A stretch of 40,843 nt of DNA, from NCBI GenBank assembly GCA_027623095.1, contig JAQBVM010000017.1, forward strand, positions 1-40,843, given 5' to 3'. This document shows, one piece after another, positions 33,279 through 40,841 of the stretch (position 1 is its first letter; every line of letters begins with the position of its first letter). A model generated the notes under the pieces. That model saw only the letters and a program-made list of their open reading frames with translations, had not been told where the DNA came from and searched no databases. The stretch comes from Verrucomicrobiota bacterium (GTDB taxonomy: Bacteria > Verrucomicrobiota > Verrucomicrobiia > Limisphaerales > SIBE01). The position numbers and the translations under genes were made by a program.

Positions 33279-34472
33279 GTGAACGTAGAGAGTATGTGCG
33301 AGCTCGGGGAAAAGAGTAATGAATATCCGCATGGGTATGGTTTGTGCCAATGCGGATGCGGCAACGAAACCAGGATTGTTGCTGGCATCCACTTGCGATA
33401 TTCTCATCCGTCTCACAATCCGAATCGAAGAGCGAAACGGAGAGCAAATTCTGATCGAAGAATAAAGGAATCTCGATCGCAAACCGGGCGCTCGCAGCAG
33501 GCTGCTTCCGATCCTCACACAAGAGAATTGGAACTCGTAAAAGAGATCGCCGAGATCCGATCTGCGATGCGAAAATGGCGACCGAGGCGTAAGCGGGTGC
33601 GTGTAGCCAGCCCACCCTTCAACGGACAAAGGAGACCACGAGATATCATCAAACAGAGTCCTCTACTGAGGCGTCCGGTTAGGCCCGAGGTTTGGGATGC
33701 ACTCTCTCGAAACATTGGCTTCGAAGGCCGCCTCTTGCCCGAAGTGATACGGGCCATCCAGCAGCGGTGCGTTAGCCACAGCGAAGTGTCACGCGTCCTT
33801 GGAATACCAATCCACACCGTCGCCCAGTGGTAGTGCAGCCAGCTCCTGGAAGGACTACGTACCAGGCTCACACTTGTTCAGCAGAGAGACCCTGAGGCTG
33901 CATGTCGAAGGGGTGAAATTAGCCGTGTCGAATTACAGCTATTCTTGGATGCAAAGCCGAAGAGTCTGACGGCTGCTCTGTGGGCGACGAGAAACAGGGA
34001 AAAAGTCCGCATTCGAAATCGCGCATACAACCTAAATAGGTTTCGCGATGACCCAGAATTCCGAGAGCGCAGGTTGGCCGCAAGCACCAAATGGCGAGAA
34101 TCGAACAAGGCTGAATTCAACTTCAGCCGACGAAAATGGCTCGACCAAGACATCTCGGCGCGCATCGCTGACCGACTTCGTTCTAGGATCCGCTCAGCTC
34201 TGCGGAGCCAAAACGCCAAGAAGATCTCAGCTTTCGACAAACTCATCGGGTGCCGAATCGAGGAGTTGCGTATCCACCTTGCCAAAAGCTTCCAACCCGG
34301 GATGTCCTGGGAGAACTACGGTTCGTGGCACATTGATCACATAATCCCTTGCGCGTCGTTTGATTTAACGCGGCCGGAAGGTCAAATGAAATGCTTTCAC
34401 TATTTGAATCTTCAACCGATGTGGGGGGAAGAGAACATGCGAAAGGGAAAGAAATACACGGCGCCAAATTGA
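33279..34472 (+). pseudogene. HNH endonuclease gene interrupted by one amber codon
   Basis: Two frames usually read as separate genes (33279-33833 and 33945-34472) lie in one reading frame. They are separated only by TAG at 33831-33833 and 37 open codons. Part one has a cysteine-rich start (LCQCGCGNETRI), a basic linker, and a helix-turn-helix-like HSEVSRVLGIPIHTVAQ just before the stop. Part two has basic repeats and then a phage-type HNH domain: DKLIGCRIEELRIHL, WHIDHIIPCASFDL and FHYLNLQPMWGEENMRKG, with H-I-D-H as the metal site. Read through, the product would be about 396 residues, resembling a free-standing or homing endonuclease. It lies immediately after truncated hsdR. I infer a nonsense-mutated mobile endonuclease; part two could still start at TTG 33945 or ATG 33949. 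Confidence 0.7.
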
Positions 34473-35109
34473 TTTGAGGAATCAGCATGCCTGACGATTC
34501 CAATGCGGGAATACCGATTGCAAAGTTCGCGGCGCTCCTCGAATTGCTTACGGCAGATGATCGCTTCAATCTTCGCTGATTCGTCGAGTGCGGACTGACA
34601 AACGAAGCAGCCATCCAGCTATTCGAGGAAGGACGAGTTCGTATTCATCCTCCGTGCAGGACTACTGCGGAGGACTGGCCGGCGAGCCACCAACGGATTG
34701 AGCGTAAATAATTTGAACGGCTCAGCGAGGACGCTTCGTCCTGCCAGTTCAGATCTTAACAAAATGATCGTGCCCCATGCTCGGGCGATCGGCAATCCAT
34801 ACAACGGACATGACTGTCTGTCGGCGCAGGCGCACCGCCGCTGTTACCTTGGTTGCATCGTTCTTCAGTCGTTCCTTGGAGCGGCTTCGGCAAGCCGCGC
34901 TCGTCTCAATTCCTTCTCGACGAACCGATCGGTATAGCCTCTCAAAAGCAACTTCATGCGATCCACCAAGGTCGGGCGGGATACTTCAACGATCTTCTTG
35001 GGGCTCACAATCGGCGCTCGCTTTCCTGCCGACCTGGGCGAGAGTGGGGCCTAATGCAGTACACCACGACCTCCGCCAGCCAGCTTGTTTCCCGGCCGCG
35101 ATTCCTTAA
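34473..35109. other. Degraded tail of the accessory island
   Basis: About 640 bases without an intact gene. 34487-34711 reads as one short protein if a TGA at 34577-34579 is ignored (see its own entry). On the minus strand, roughly 34870-35050 contains a coding-like stretch with PTLVDRMKLLLRGYTDRF and EKELRRARLAEAAP, without a start codon in place; I do not recognise it. The rest, up to the GH130 start at 35110, shows nothing I can name and no clear promoter. Confidence 0.5.
34487..34711 (+). pseudogene. Small gene remnant with an in-frame TGA
   Basis: ATG at 34487 opens 30 codons (MPDDSNAGIPIAKFAALLEL onwards) to a TGA at 34577-34579. The same frame then stays open for 43 more codons (FVECGLTNEAAIQLFEEGRV onwards) to TAA at 34709-34711. 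The composition looks protein-like on both sides, so a CGA to TGA change in a roughly 74-residue gene would explain it. The family is not recognised. Confidence 0.35.
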
Positions 35110-36564
35110 ATGAAAGCCCCCACCGTCCAACGCACCAATGTCGTCCTGCATCTCGATCGCGCCCGAGTATTGCTGCGTCCATTTCTCCTCCCGAACAGTG
35201 TGCGCGCCACTCGAATTTGCGCCCAAGTCATGGCGCTTTCTGAAAGCGAGGTGCGCTCGTCCTGGGAGCAAGTTCAAGGGGAATTCGGGGATCGCCACCC
35301 GAAAATCAACGAGTTTTTGAAACTGCGGTTCGAGCAAGCTCGCCCCTTCCTGAACACTCACGAGAAGATTTCCGAAGAACGGGAGCTTTTGCTCGGCGCG
35401 CATTTTAGCCATGAATATTCGCTCGAAGCAGCCGCATTGTTCAACCCGTCCATCGTGCCGCACCCGGACCAATCCGGCCTGCCAGACGGCTCGCTGCGTT
35501 TCATTCTGAGCCTGCGGGCGACGGGCGAGGGACATATTTCATCGATCACATTTCGCACCGGTGTGTTGGACATCCGCGACAGCATCACCATTAGCCCGGC
35601 CACTCGTTATTGTCTTGAGCCAGCCCAGGTGGCCAGTGCGTTTTATGAAAAGCGGCTTTTCGAGCGGAAACTCCGGGAACTCGGGTTGGCGGGCGGCTTC
35701 ACCCGGCGGACACTTGATGCCCTGGGAGAGTCATTTACGCTGGAAGAACTGCGCGCCAGTGTCACAAGGGCCGCCGAACAGCTCGGGACACTCGATCAGC
35801 AAACCGAATCCGTGGCCCGGAAAACCCTGATGCTGGCGCAATCGAATTACGACGTTCAGTTCCCGCCGGATTCGCGCTTGTCCGAACGCGTGCTGTTCCC
35901 CGTGACCCCCTCGCAAAGCAACGGCATCGAGGACGCCCGATTCGTTCTGTTCCAGAACGACGACGGCACACGGACTTATTACGCGACTTACACAGCCTAC
36001 GACGGCAAATTGATCCTGCCCCAATTCATCGAAACGCCCGACTTTCTCCATTTCAAATTCATCACATTGAACGGCGCGGCGGTTCAGAACAAAGGCATGG
36101 CGCTCTTTCCGCGGAGGATTCAGGGCCACTATGTGATGTTGGGAAGGCAGGACTCGGAAAACATCAGCGTGATGTTCTCGGATCATCTGCATTTCTGGCA
36201 CACTACCCAGATCCTTCTCAAACCGGCCTTCCCTTGGGAATTTGTTCAGTTGGGCAACTGCGGGTCGCCAATCGAAACCGATTCCGGCTGGCTGGTGCTC
36301 AGCCACGGCGTCGGGCCGATGCGCAAGTATTGCATCGGAGCGTTCCTGCTCGATCTGGAAGATCCGACCCGGGTAATCGGACGTCTGCGCGAACCGTTGA
36401 TCAAGCCAAACGAAAACGAGCGCGAAGGATACGTGCCCAACGTCGTGTATTCCTGCGGCAGCCTTCTGCACGGCCGGCAACTCATAATCCCTTACGCGAT
36501 GTCCGACTACGCAACCACGTTCGCAACCCTGCCTCTCGACGACGTGATCGGCGCGATGGAATAG
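35110..36564 (+). CDS. GH130-family mannoside phosphorylase or mannosidase
   Basis: A 484-residue protein of glycoside hydrolase family 130, which acts on beta-mannosides by phosphorolysis or hydrolysis. No signal peptide is visible, so it is probably cytoplasmic. A family-specific N-terminal extension (about 1-115) precedes a five-bladed propeller: FNPSIVPHPD, GIEDARFVLFQNDDG, YYATYTAYDGK, MALFPRRIQGHY, then GNCGSPIETDSGWLVLSHGVG and EREGYVPNVVYSCG. The GIEDAR segment contains the conserved catalytic-region Asp. Genes of this type are often adjacent to GT4 glycosyltransferases like the one at 22424-24703, suggesting joint metabolism of a mannose-containing glycan; the substrate cannot be read from sequence. 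The ATG at 35110 fits. Confidence 0.88.
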   Translation: MKAPTVQRTNVVLHLDRARVLLRPFLLPNSVRATRICAQVMALSESEVRSSWEQVQGEFGDRHPKINEFLKLRFEQARPFLNTHEKISEERELLLGAHFSHEYSLEAAALFNPSIVPHPDQSGLPDGSLRFILSLRATGEGHISSITFRTGVLDIRDSITISPATRYCLEPAQVASAFYEKRLFERKLRELGLAGGFTRRTLDALGESFTLEELRASVTRAAEQLGTLDQQTESVARKTLMLAQSNYDVQFPPDSRLSERVLFPVTPSQSNGIEDARFVLFQNDDGTRTYYATYTAYDGKLILPQFIETPDFLHFKFITLNGAAVQNKGMALFPRRIQGHYVMLGRQDSENISVMFSDHLHFWHTTQILLKPAFPWEFVQLGNCGSPIETDSGWLVLSHGVGPMRKYCIGAFLLDLEDPTRVIGRLREPLIKPNENEREGYVPNVVYSCGSLLHGRQLIIPYAMSDYATTFATLPLDDVIGAME

Positions 36565-36666
36565 CCCCTACCGGAACAACCGAGATTCGACGAAGGTGGC
36601 CTGCGACTGCTCTCCGGTGGCTTTCCAAACGCCACATGCCCGGGAAGGGCCTCGGAAGGCGCCAGT

Positions 36667-36702
36667 CCCAACCCCTTGCCGCTTAGCGGAAGGAGCGTTG
36701 GG
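36667..36702. terminator. Strong stem-loop after the GH130 gene
   Basis: CCCAAC (36667-36672) pairs with GTTGGG (36697-36702). Inside it, CCTT-g-CCGC (36674-36682) pairs with GCGG-AAGG (36686-36693) across a TTA loop. This makes a long, slightly interrupted hairpin about 100 bases after the GH130 stop. There is no T-run, so it may be a terminator of atypical form or a palindromic repeat unit. Confidence 0.45.
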
Positions 36703-36739
36703 AATGGAATGGCACAGCGAGAGCTACAGAAGAAATCCA

Positions 36740-36853
36740 ATGATTGCCAAAACCACAGAGTTTGTCGGCGCACTCCTTGTTCTGGCTGGGCTGTTCGGCT
36801 TTATCGCCGCGGGCGCCATGGGGATGCATCTTGGCGGCGTGAACAAATCCTGA
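36740..36853 (+). CDS. 37-residue single-pass membrane protein
   Basis: ATG at 36740 opens a 37-residue protein: MIAKTTEFVGALLVLAGLFG and then FIAAGAMGMHLGGVNKS. Residues about 8-28 form one hydrophobic helix with small residues; the ends are polar. No family is recognised. It is the first of five short same-strand genes, which supports it being real, but the upstream ribosome site (AGAAGA region) is weak. Confidence 0.45.
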   Translation: MIAKTTEFVGALLVLAGLFGFIAAGAMGMHLGGVNKS

Positions 36854-36914
36854 AACACACAATCTGCGAGAAGCCGAATTCTGAACGATTTTGAAAGATG
36901 CGACAACCAGCCCT

Positions 36915-37091
36915 ATGCAAAAGCTTAAACTGATCCTCCAAGCCATCGTTAACCGGGGCCGCCGGGTGTGGCTGTTTCCAAAATTTGTCGCGGTCGCGAT
37001 GCAGCAACGACGCAGGCCGCCACGTTTGGACGCGAACGAGGCCGAACGGCTGGATCGCATACGGAATCCATCTAAGTATCACTGCAAATGA
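36915..37091 (+). CDS. 58-residue basic hypothetical protein
   Basis: A short, strongly basic protein (MQKLKLILQAIVNRGRRVWL and then FPKFVAVAMQQRRRPPR), ending RLDRIRNPSKYHCK. There is no membrane helix of full length; an amphipathic N-terminal helix is possible. The ATG at 36915 is preferred over a TTG at 36891. The stop overlaps the next start (ATGA), which suggests translational coupling. The family is unknown. Confidence 0.5.
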   Translation: MQKLKLILQAIVNRGRRVWLFPKFVAVAMQQRRRPPRLDANEAERLDRIRNPSKYHCK

Positions 37092-37291
37092 AGAACCAGA
37101 ACGGAAACGATGAAATTGCGGCAACTCCGATCCGAAAACTGCGGATGAGATTCTTTAAGATCGGGAAAGAACGGCCTGCTGACCTGGAAGGCCGCTCAAG
37201 ACCGTTGACGAGCGACTATAATTCGATCTTCGTCGTCCTCGTCCTATCCATCGCGGCAATCCTCGCGGTTATTCTGTTGGTCTGGGCGTAG
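37088..37291 (+). CDS. 67-residue C-tail-anchored membrane protein
   Basis: A small protein with a charged N-terminal half (about 1-45, rich in Lys/Arg) and a single hydrophobic helix at the C-terminus (IFVVLVLSIAAILAVILLVW), so it should be anchored by its tail with most of the chain in the cytoplasm. The start overlaps the preceding stop. No family is recognised. Confidence 0.55.
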   Translation: MKNQNGNDEIAATPIRKLRMRFFKIGKERPADLEGRSRPLTSDYNSIFVVLVLSIAAILAVILLVWA

Positions 37292-37316
37292 CGGGATTTC
37301 AAGAATTGAAGGAATT

Positions 37317-37652
37317 GTGACATACACTGTTTCACCGTTGGTTCTGGGAACTATACTGAGCGGAGTGGTGATATGCCTGATCGCCGGATTTGTCTGGCGG
37401 CTGAGAATGCTCCCCAAATGCCGGGTTTCCCGATTGTTTGTTTCACCGAGAAAGCCCTCCAAACCGGGCGTCGCAGACCCAGTTTTGCTGCACCTTAAGG
37501 GCGTGACAATCACTCAGTTGCGCCCCTCGGGCGCCGCGTTCATCAATGGCAAGCGCGTCGATGTGATCACCGAGGGCATGCTGATCGACCGGGGCGCCTC
37601 GGTTGAAGTGGTCGCTGTGGAGGGAATGCGAATTGTGGTCCGGGAGGTGTAA
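37317..37652 (+). CDS. Miniature NfeD-like membrane protein
   Basis: A 111-residue protein with one transmembrane helix (about 9-28) followed by a small beta-barrel: HLKGVTITQLRPSGAAFING, then VDVITEGMLIDRGASVEVV and EGMRIVVREV. This is the OB-fold C-terminal domain of NfeD proteins, where the pattern LRPSG-x-A-x-I-x-G-x-R-x-D-V-x-x-E-G is a hallmark. Full NfeD proteins add several more helices and often a protease domain, and act with SPFH/flotillin proteins in membrane organisation. This copy is reduced to one helix plus OB domain, and no SPFH gene is near. The GTG at 37317 follows GAAGGA. Confidence 0.75.
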   Translation: MTYTVSPLVLGTILSGVVICLIAGFVWRLRMLPKCRVSRLFVSPRKPSKPGVADPVLLHLKGVTITQLRPSGAAFINGKRVDVITEGMLIDRGASVEVVAVEGMRIVVREV

Positions 37653-37653
37653 G

Positions 37654-37974
37654 ATGAGAACTTGGAAGAATATTAAATGCAGTCCGCGATCCGTGGGCAA
37701 TCCTTTCGAACCTTTGCCAAGCACAGCCCCGGAAATCCTACACGAACGGGGCCGGCCGAAGAACGCCGTGGCCCAGTCCCCGCGCGAACGTCTCACCAGC
37801 CTGACGGAGGACTCCGGAGTGGGTTTTCGCCGATTAAAGCCCAACGAACGAGTCTTGCACGGAGACTATATCGAGAATGGGGTTTCGGATTATCGTTTAT
37901 GGGATGGACCGACCGGCTTTCGAGCCGACTCCTTTCTCAACAAAGTGTACCGGACGGTAGAGAAAGGTCAGTAA
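37654..37974 (+). CDS. 106-residue hypothetical protein
   Basis: ATG at 37654, one base after the NfeD-like stop, opens a soluble, polar protein. A proline-rich first half (NPFEPLPSTAPEILHERGRP) is followed by a conserved-looking tail (ERVLHGDYIENGVSDYRLWD, then GPTGFRADSFLNKVYR). No membrane helix or known motif is seen. Tight spacing suggests that it is translated with the NfeD-like gene. The family is not recognised. Confidence 0.5.
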   Translation: MRTWKNIKCSPRSVGNPFEPLPSTAPEILHERGRPKNAVAQSPRERLTSLTEDSGVGFRRLKPNERVLHGDYIENGVSDYRLWDGPTGFRADSFLNKVYRTVEKGQ

Positions 37975-38148
37975 GAGATGGAATCGCTTCCGTGGTTTTC
38001 CGCTGACCCTATCAAACACTCTCCGTGTTGGCGCGCGAGAGAATTGCCGCTAACCACCGTTCCCAACTTTGGGATGAGGCGGTTCGACACACTCCGGGCA
38101 TTTCAGACCGCCGTATAACTGATCTGCGGCAATTCTACTTCAGAACCT

Positions 38149-38352
38149 TTATTCTGAACAATCGGGCTGCGCGTCTGCTGCTGAATATACTTCTTTGCCT
38201 TGCCGCTCCACAAACACCAAAGCTCCGAAGTCTTTGTCGCGCGTCACAAAGATGCGGCTTTCTTGGACCGCACGGGCCAATAAGACAGTGTCTGCGGCGC
38301 GAGACAGTCCGAGTTCGGCTGCAGTGAGGATATCGTGGCCGAGTTCGCGCAA
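38149..38352 (-). pseudogene. DUF5615 PIN-like toxin remnant
   Basis: Reading on the minus strand, LRELGHDILTAAELGLSRAADTVLL and then RIFVTRDKDFGALVF match the middle of DUF5615 proteins, PIN-like toxins normally paired with DUF433 antitoxins. Intact proteins start with an MKLLADEN-type segment, about 25 residues earlier, and end about 20 residues later; neither end is readable here, and the C-terminus drifts into unrelated residues after FVERQGKE. The catalytic region keeps TRDKDF, but the N-terminal acidic residue is missing. I infer a dead gene. The remaining bases of 37975-38148 hold nothing I recognise. Confidence 0.65.
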
Positions 38353-38430
38353 CCGCCCTAGCGCGGCGAACGCTTCAAGCGCCCTTGGCGACCCCTCATC
38401 AAGATGACTGACGAATAACTCTGATTACCC

Positions 38431-38664
38431 ATGAAGCCACTGGAACAGATATGGCAACGCGTTGAAGTTGCGAGGCAGGATTCCGACTCCGAGTTGTTCA
38501 GTGCCCTGCTGCTCGCGGGCGAATTGGCGCTCAAGCTCACGACTGTCGGGTTGTTGGCTGGGAGCGATGGTCCAATCTTAAGGGCTAACGAGCCGGCGTT
38601 TCCAAGTGGTGGTAGGCTGCGCGCGTCGCCAGGCGATTGTCTTCACGGGCGCCTCCCACTGTGA
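38431..38664 (+). CDS. Unrecognised fragment, probably the N-terminus of a lost gene
   Basis: The first 45 residues are helical and well composed (MKPLEQIWQRVEVARQDSDS, then ELFSALLLAGELALKLTTVG), resembling a genuine N-terminal domain. The next 30 residues are low-quality and run into the 3' end of the minus-strand oxidoreductase gene, overlapping it by 80 bases. I think a larger gene was cut here, with only its head left. I cannot name the family. Confidence 0.3.
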   Translation: MKPLEQIWQRVEVARQDSDSELFSALLLAGELALKLTTVGLLAGSDGPILRANEPAFPSGGRLRASPGDCLHGRLPL

Positions 38665-40366
38665 AATGGTAAAGGCTCTGAAAGGTGTCGTCCGGGAGCC
38701 CCATCACTTCATGCACCGAATCGTCAAAGAAACATCCGATGCCGGTGCCTCGCACGCCCTGGGCTTCAGCTTCCAAGTATAGCACCTGGCCGATCATGCC
38801 AGTTTCCCAAAACAGATGGCGGTAGTGACAGGGAGCCACATCAATCTCCGCACGAAAGCGCGCGACCATTCCCAAAGAGAAAGCGCCATCGCCGGCAATG
38901 GCCTGTCCGCAGCTAACCGACGCAGCGGCGCCTCGAAAATCTCCGGGCTGGAGCACATACAAGGGAATCGTTTCATCCGCGAGATCCCAGAGGAAATGGC
39001 GGCTGCACTTTGCCTGGAGGGCGGGCAGATCGTCATCCCCGCGCAACAAGAAATACAGGCCCGGCTCCAACCCTCCGACACGATGCACAAACAAGAGCAA
39101 ATGCACGCGCGGCGAGGACATTCCAAGATCGAAAGGCGCGCACGCCTCGCGTGGCAAAGTCTTGTCCAGGATGGCCCGGAACTGATCGTTCGTGATGCCG
39201 CTGCTCCCGTCGAAAGCCACCGCGCTTCGTCGTTGGCGAATCATTTGCGCGGCCACGATGTCGGGTTGGCCCGGGGGCTCGTAAAACGGACGGTGTGCGC
39301 CAGTCAAGCCGGGACGATCAAGTGTGTCGTGGCTGGAAAATTCCCGCTCCGCGATCTGCTCCCCACTTGTTTCTTGTAAAAAGAGTCCGGAACATCCCTG
39401 ACCTCTCGCCGTCGCCTCCGCCACACATGAAATAATCTCCCAATCCACATGATCTTGGCTCAATCGGTTTGGCGTTCCTTGGAAGTCAAACTGCGTGAAC
39501 CCCTTGGCAATGCCTCGCGGCAAATCCTTTGGAATCCTTGGTTCGCCGCCGCGGTGAACGAAACAAAGCGCCTCGGGAATCTCCAACTCGGGATCCGTCC
39601 GCCGTGTCGGATCGAGACCCAGCATTCGGGCCACTTCCTCGTCGGATACGTCGCTCAACCAGGTGACTTGCCATCCAAGCAGATTGGCTGAAAAGCTCAG
39701 CGCCGCAAGGGCATGTCCAACGTCGTGCTGGCAGTAGCGAAATGCCCGCTCCCCATATTTCCAAGCTTCCCGCCAAACGATGCTCGTCAACGCGATAAAG
39801 AATCCGTCCGTGCGAACATGCTCGTTGATTCGCTGCCACAGCATTTCGGAAACTGGGGCTCTAGGTTCCAGGGCGTGCAAGTAAGGGCTGTAATGGAAAA
39901 CGCCCGCGGCGATTCCGGGCAGCGTCGGCAGAATCAAGTGAGCTTCGGTCGGATGCAGATTGCCGCTGGAAGGATTCATTCGTAATGCCCACGAGTTTCC
40001 AGAAACGGACTTCCAGGCCGAGAGCCCGAGAGATAACTCAAGAAAAGCGCCGATGGTTTCGCGGGAAAAATCGTGGAAGGCGTTGCGGCTCCTTTGGTAC
40101 AAAGCCAGGTGCTCGCTCGCCGGGCCTTTTCCGCGCCGGAGTGTTCCCATGGAGGCGTCGCGGGAAGAGTGTTCCGGCCAAGCAGGCGGGTCCTCTTTCA
40201 AGAGCGGAAGCCGCAGCGCTTCCACCCCCTCATAAAACCGGAACGGATTGGGCTGATTGGCCCAGTCCAGAAACCCCATTGATCTCGCATAGCGATGCAA
40301 ATGATGCTTCGTCCGCTCGTGGTAAAGAAGCGTCCGCGCGACCGGAGAATCGGTTTCAATTTTCAT
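38585..40366 (-). CDS. SagB/ThcOx-family oxidoreductase with two nitroreductase domains
   Basis: A 593-residue FMN-dependent oxidoreductase built of two nitroreductase-like domains. Domain one spans about 85-270 (LSLGLSAWKSVSGNSWALRMNPSSGNLHPTE, then WKYGERAFRYCQHDVGHALAAL). Domain two spans about 365-580 (IRQRRSAVAFDGSSGITNDQF, then VLYLEAEAQGVRGTGIGCFFDD). The phrases RMNPSSGNLHPTEAHL and YRYC-x-x-D-x-GH-type segments are hallmarks of SagB/ThcOx dehydrogenases, some of which oxidise azolines in thiazole/oxazole peptides. No YcaO cyclodehydratase or precursor peptide gene is seen nearby, so a role in peptide modification is unproven. The ATG at 40366 is the only reasonable start. Confidence 0.87.
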   Translation of the reverse strand: MKIETDSPVARTLLYHERTKHHLHRYARSMGFLDWANQPNPFRFYEGVEALRLPLLKEDPPAWPEHSSRDASMGTLRRGKGPASEHLALYQRSRNAFHDFSRETIGAFLELSLGLSAWKSVSGNSWALRMNPSSGNLHPTEAHLILPTLPGIAAGVFHYSPYLHALEPRAPVSEMLWQRINEHVRTDGFFIALTSIVWREAWKYGERAFRYCQHDVGHALAALSFSANLLGWQVTWLSDVSDEEVARMLGLDPTRRTDPELEIPEALCFVHRGGEPRIPKDLPRGIAKGFTQFDFQGTPNRLSQDHVDWEIISCVAEATARGQGCSGLFLQETSGEQIAEREFSSHDTLDRPGLTGAHRPFYEPPGQPDIVAAQMIRQRRSAVAFDGSSGITNDQFRAILDKTLPREACAPFDLGMSSPRVHLLLFVHRVGGLEPGLYFLLRGDDDLPALQAKCSRHFLWDLADETIPLYVLQPGDFRGAAASVSCGQAIAGDGAFSLGMVARFRAEIDVAPCHYRHLFWETGMIGQVLYLEAEAQGVRGTGIGCFFDDSVHEVMGLPDDTFQSLYHFTVGGAREDNRLATRAAYHHLETPAR

Positions 40367-40616
40367 TCGTCCGGCAGAGCTGCATCATGGAATGCCCATC
40401 ACCGAAGCCAGGGCTAACTCGACGGGGCCATTCGATTCTCGCATGCGTTGGGTGATCTTCACTTCGACTGTGTTCTCCATCCAAGCCTACTCGGCGCTCA
40501 GGTGCGGGTCAACGCCGTCCCCCATCAAACAGCCACATGACGCAGTTCCAAATGAGGGCAAGCCAACTCTCTGCAATTCCGCCGGGGAGGAAGCGCAGAC
40601 TCTCGCTTCTCTTGGT

Positions 40617-40841
40617 GGGGCGACACTCCGCACCACTATAAAAAGAAGTCTTTGTTTTCTGCGAAGATTTTTGGGAAGTGGTCCACGGAAGACACCCGAC
40701 TACACGGAATAAGGACCAGGGTGCAACGAGTCGGAATTCGTGTCGTCCTTCGTCCGTGAAACGAGAGAGGGCCGAAATCTTCCAGATGCACGTCGCCAAC
40801 ATGAAAAGCATCCGCTGCTGAAGGATTTGACGAGATTTCGA
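40617..40841 (-). repeat. Dispersed repeat, copy B2 (inverse of copy B1)
   Basis: Reverse complement of 13853-14066 at roughly 80 percent identity, and probably running off the window edge. No gene is present in 40367-40843: the short frames are repeat shadows. Bases 40367-40616 show nothing else I recognise. Confidence 0.75.

Noticed and set aside
32682-34472. HsdR interrupted by an intein or group I intron carrying the HNH gene
   Set aside because: No downstream hsdR exon or extein is present before GH130, the joint lacks intein splice residues (no Cys/Ser start or HN end at a suitable place), and I could not recognise an intron core.
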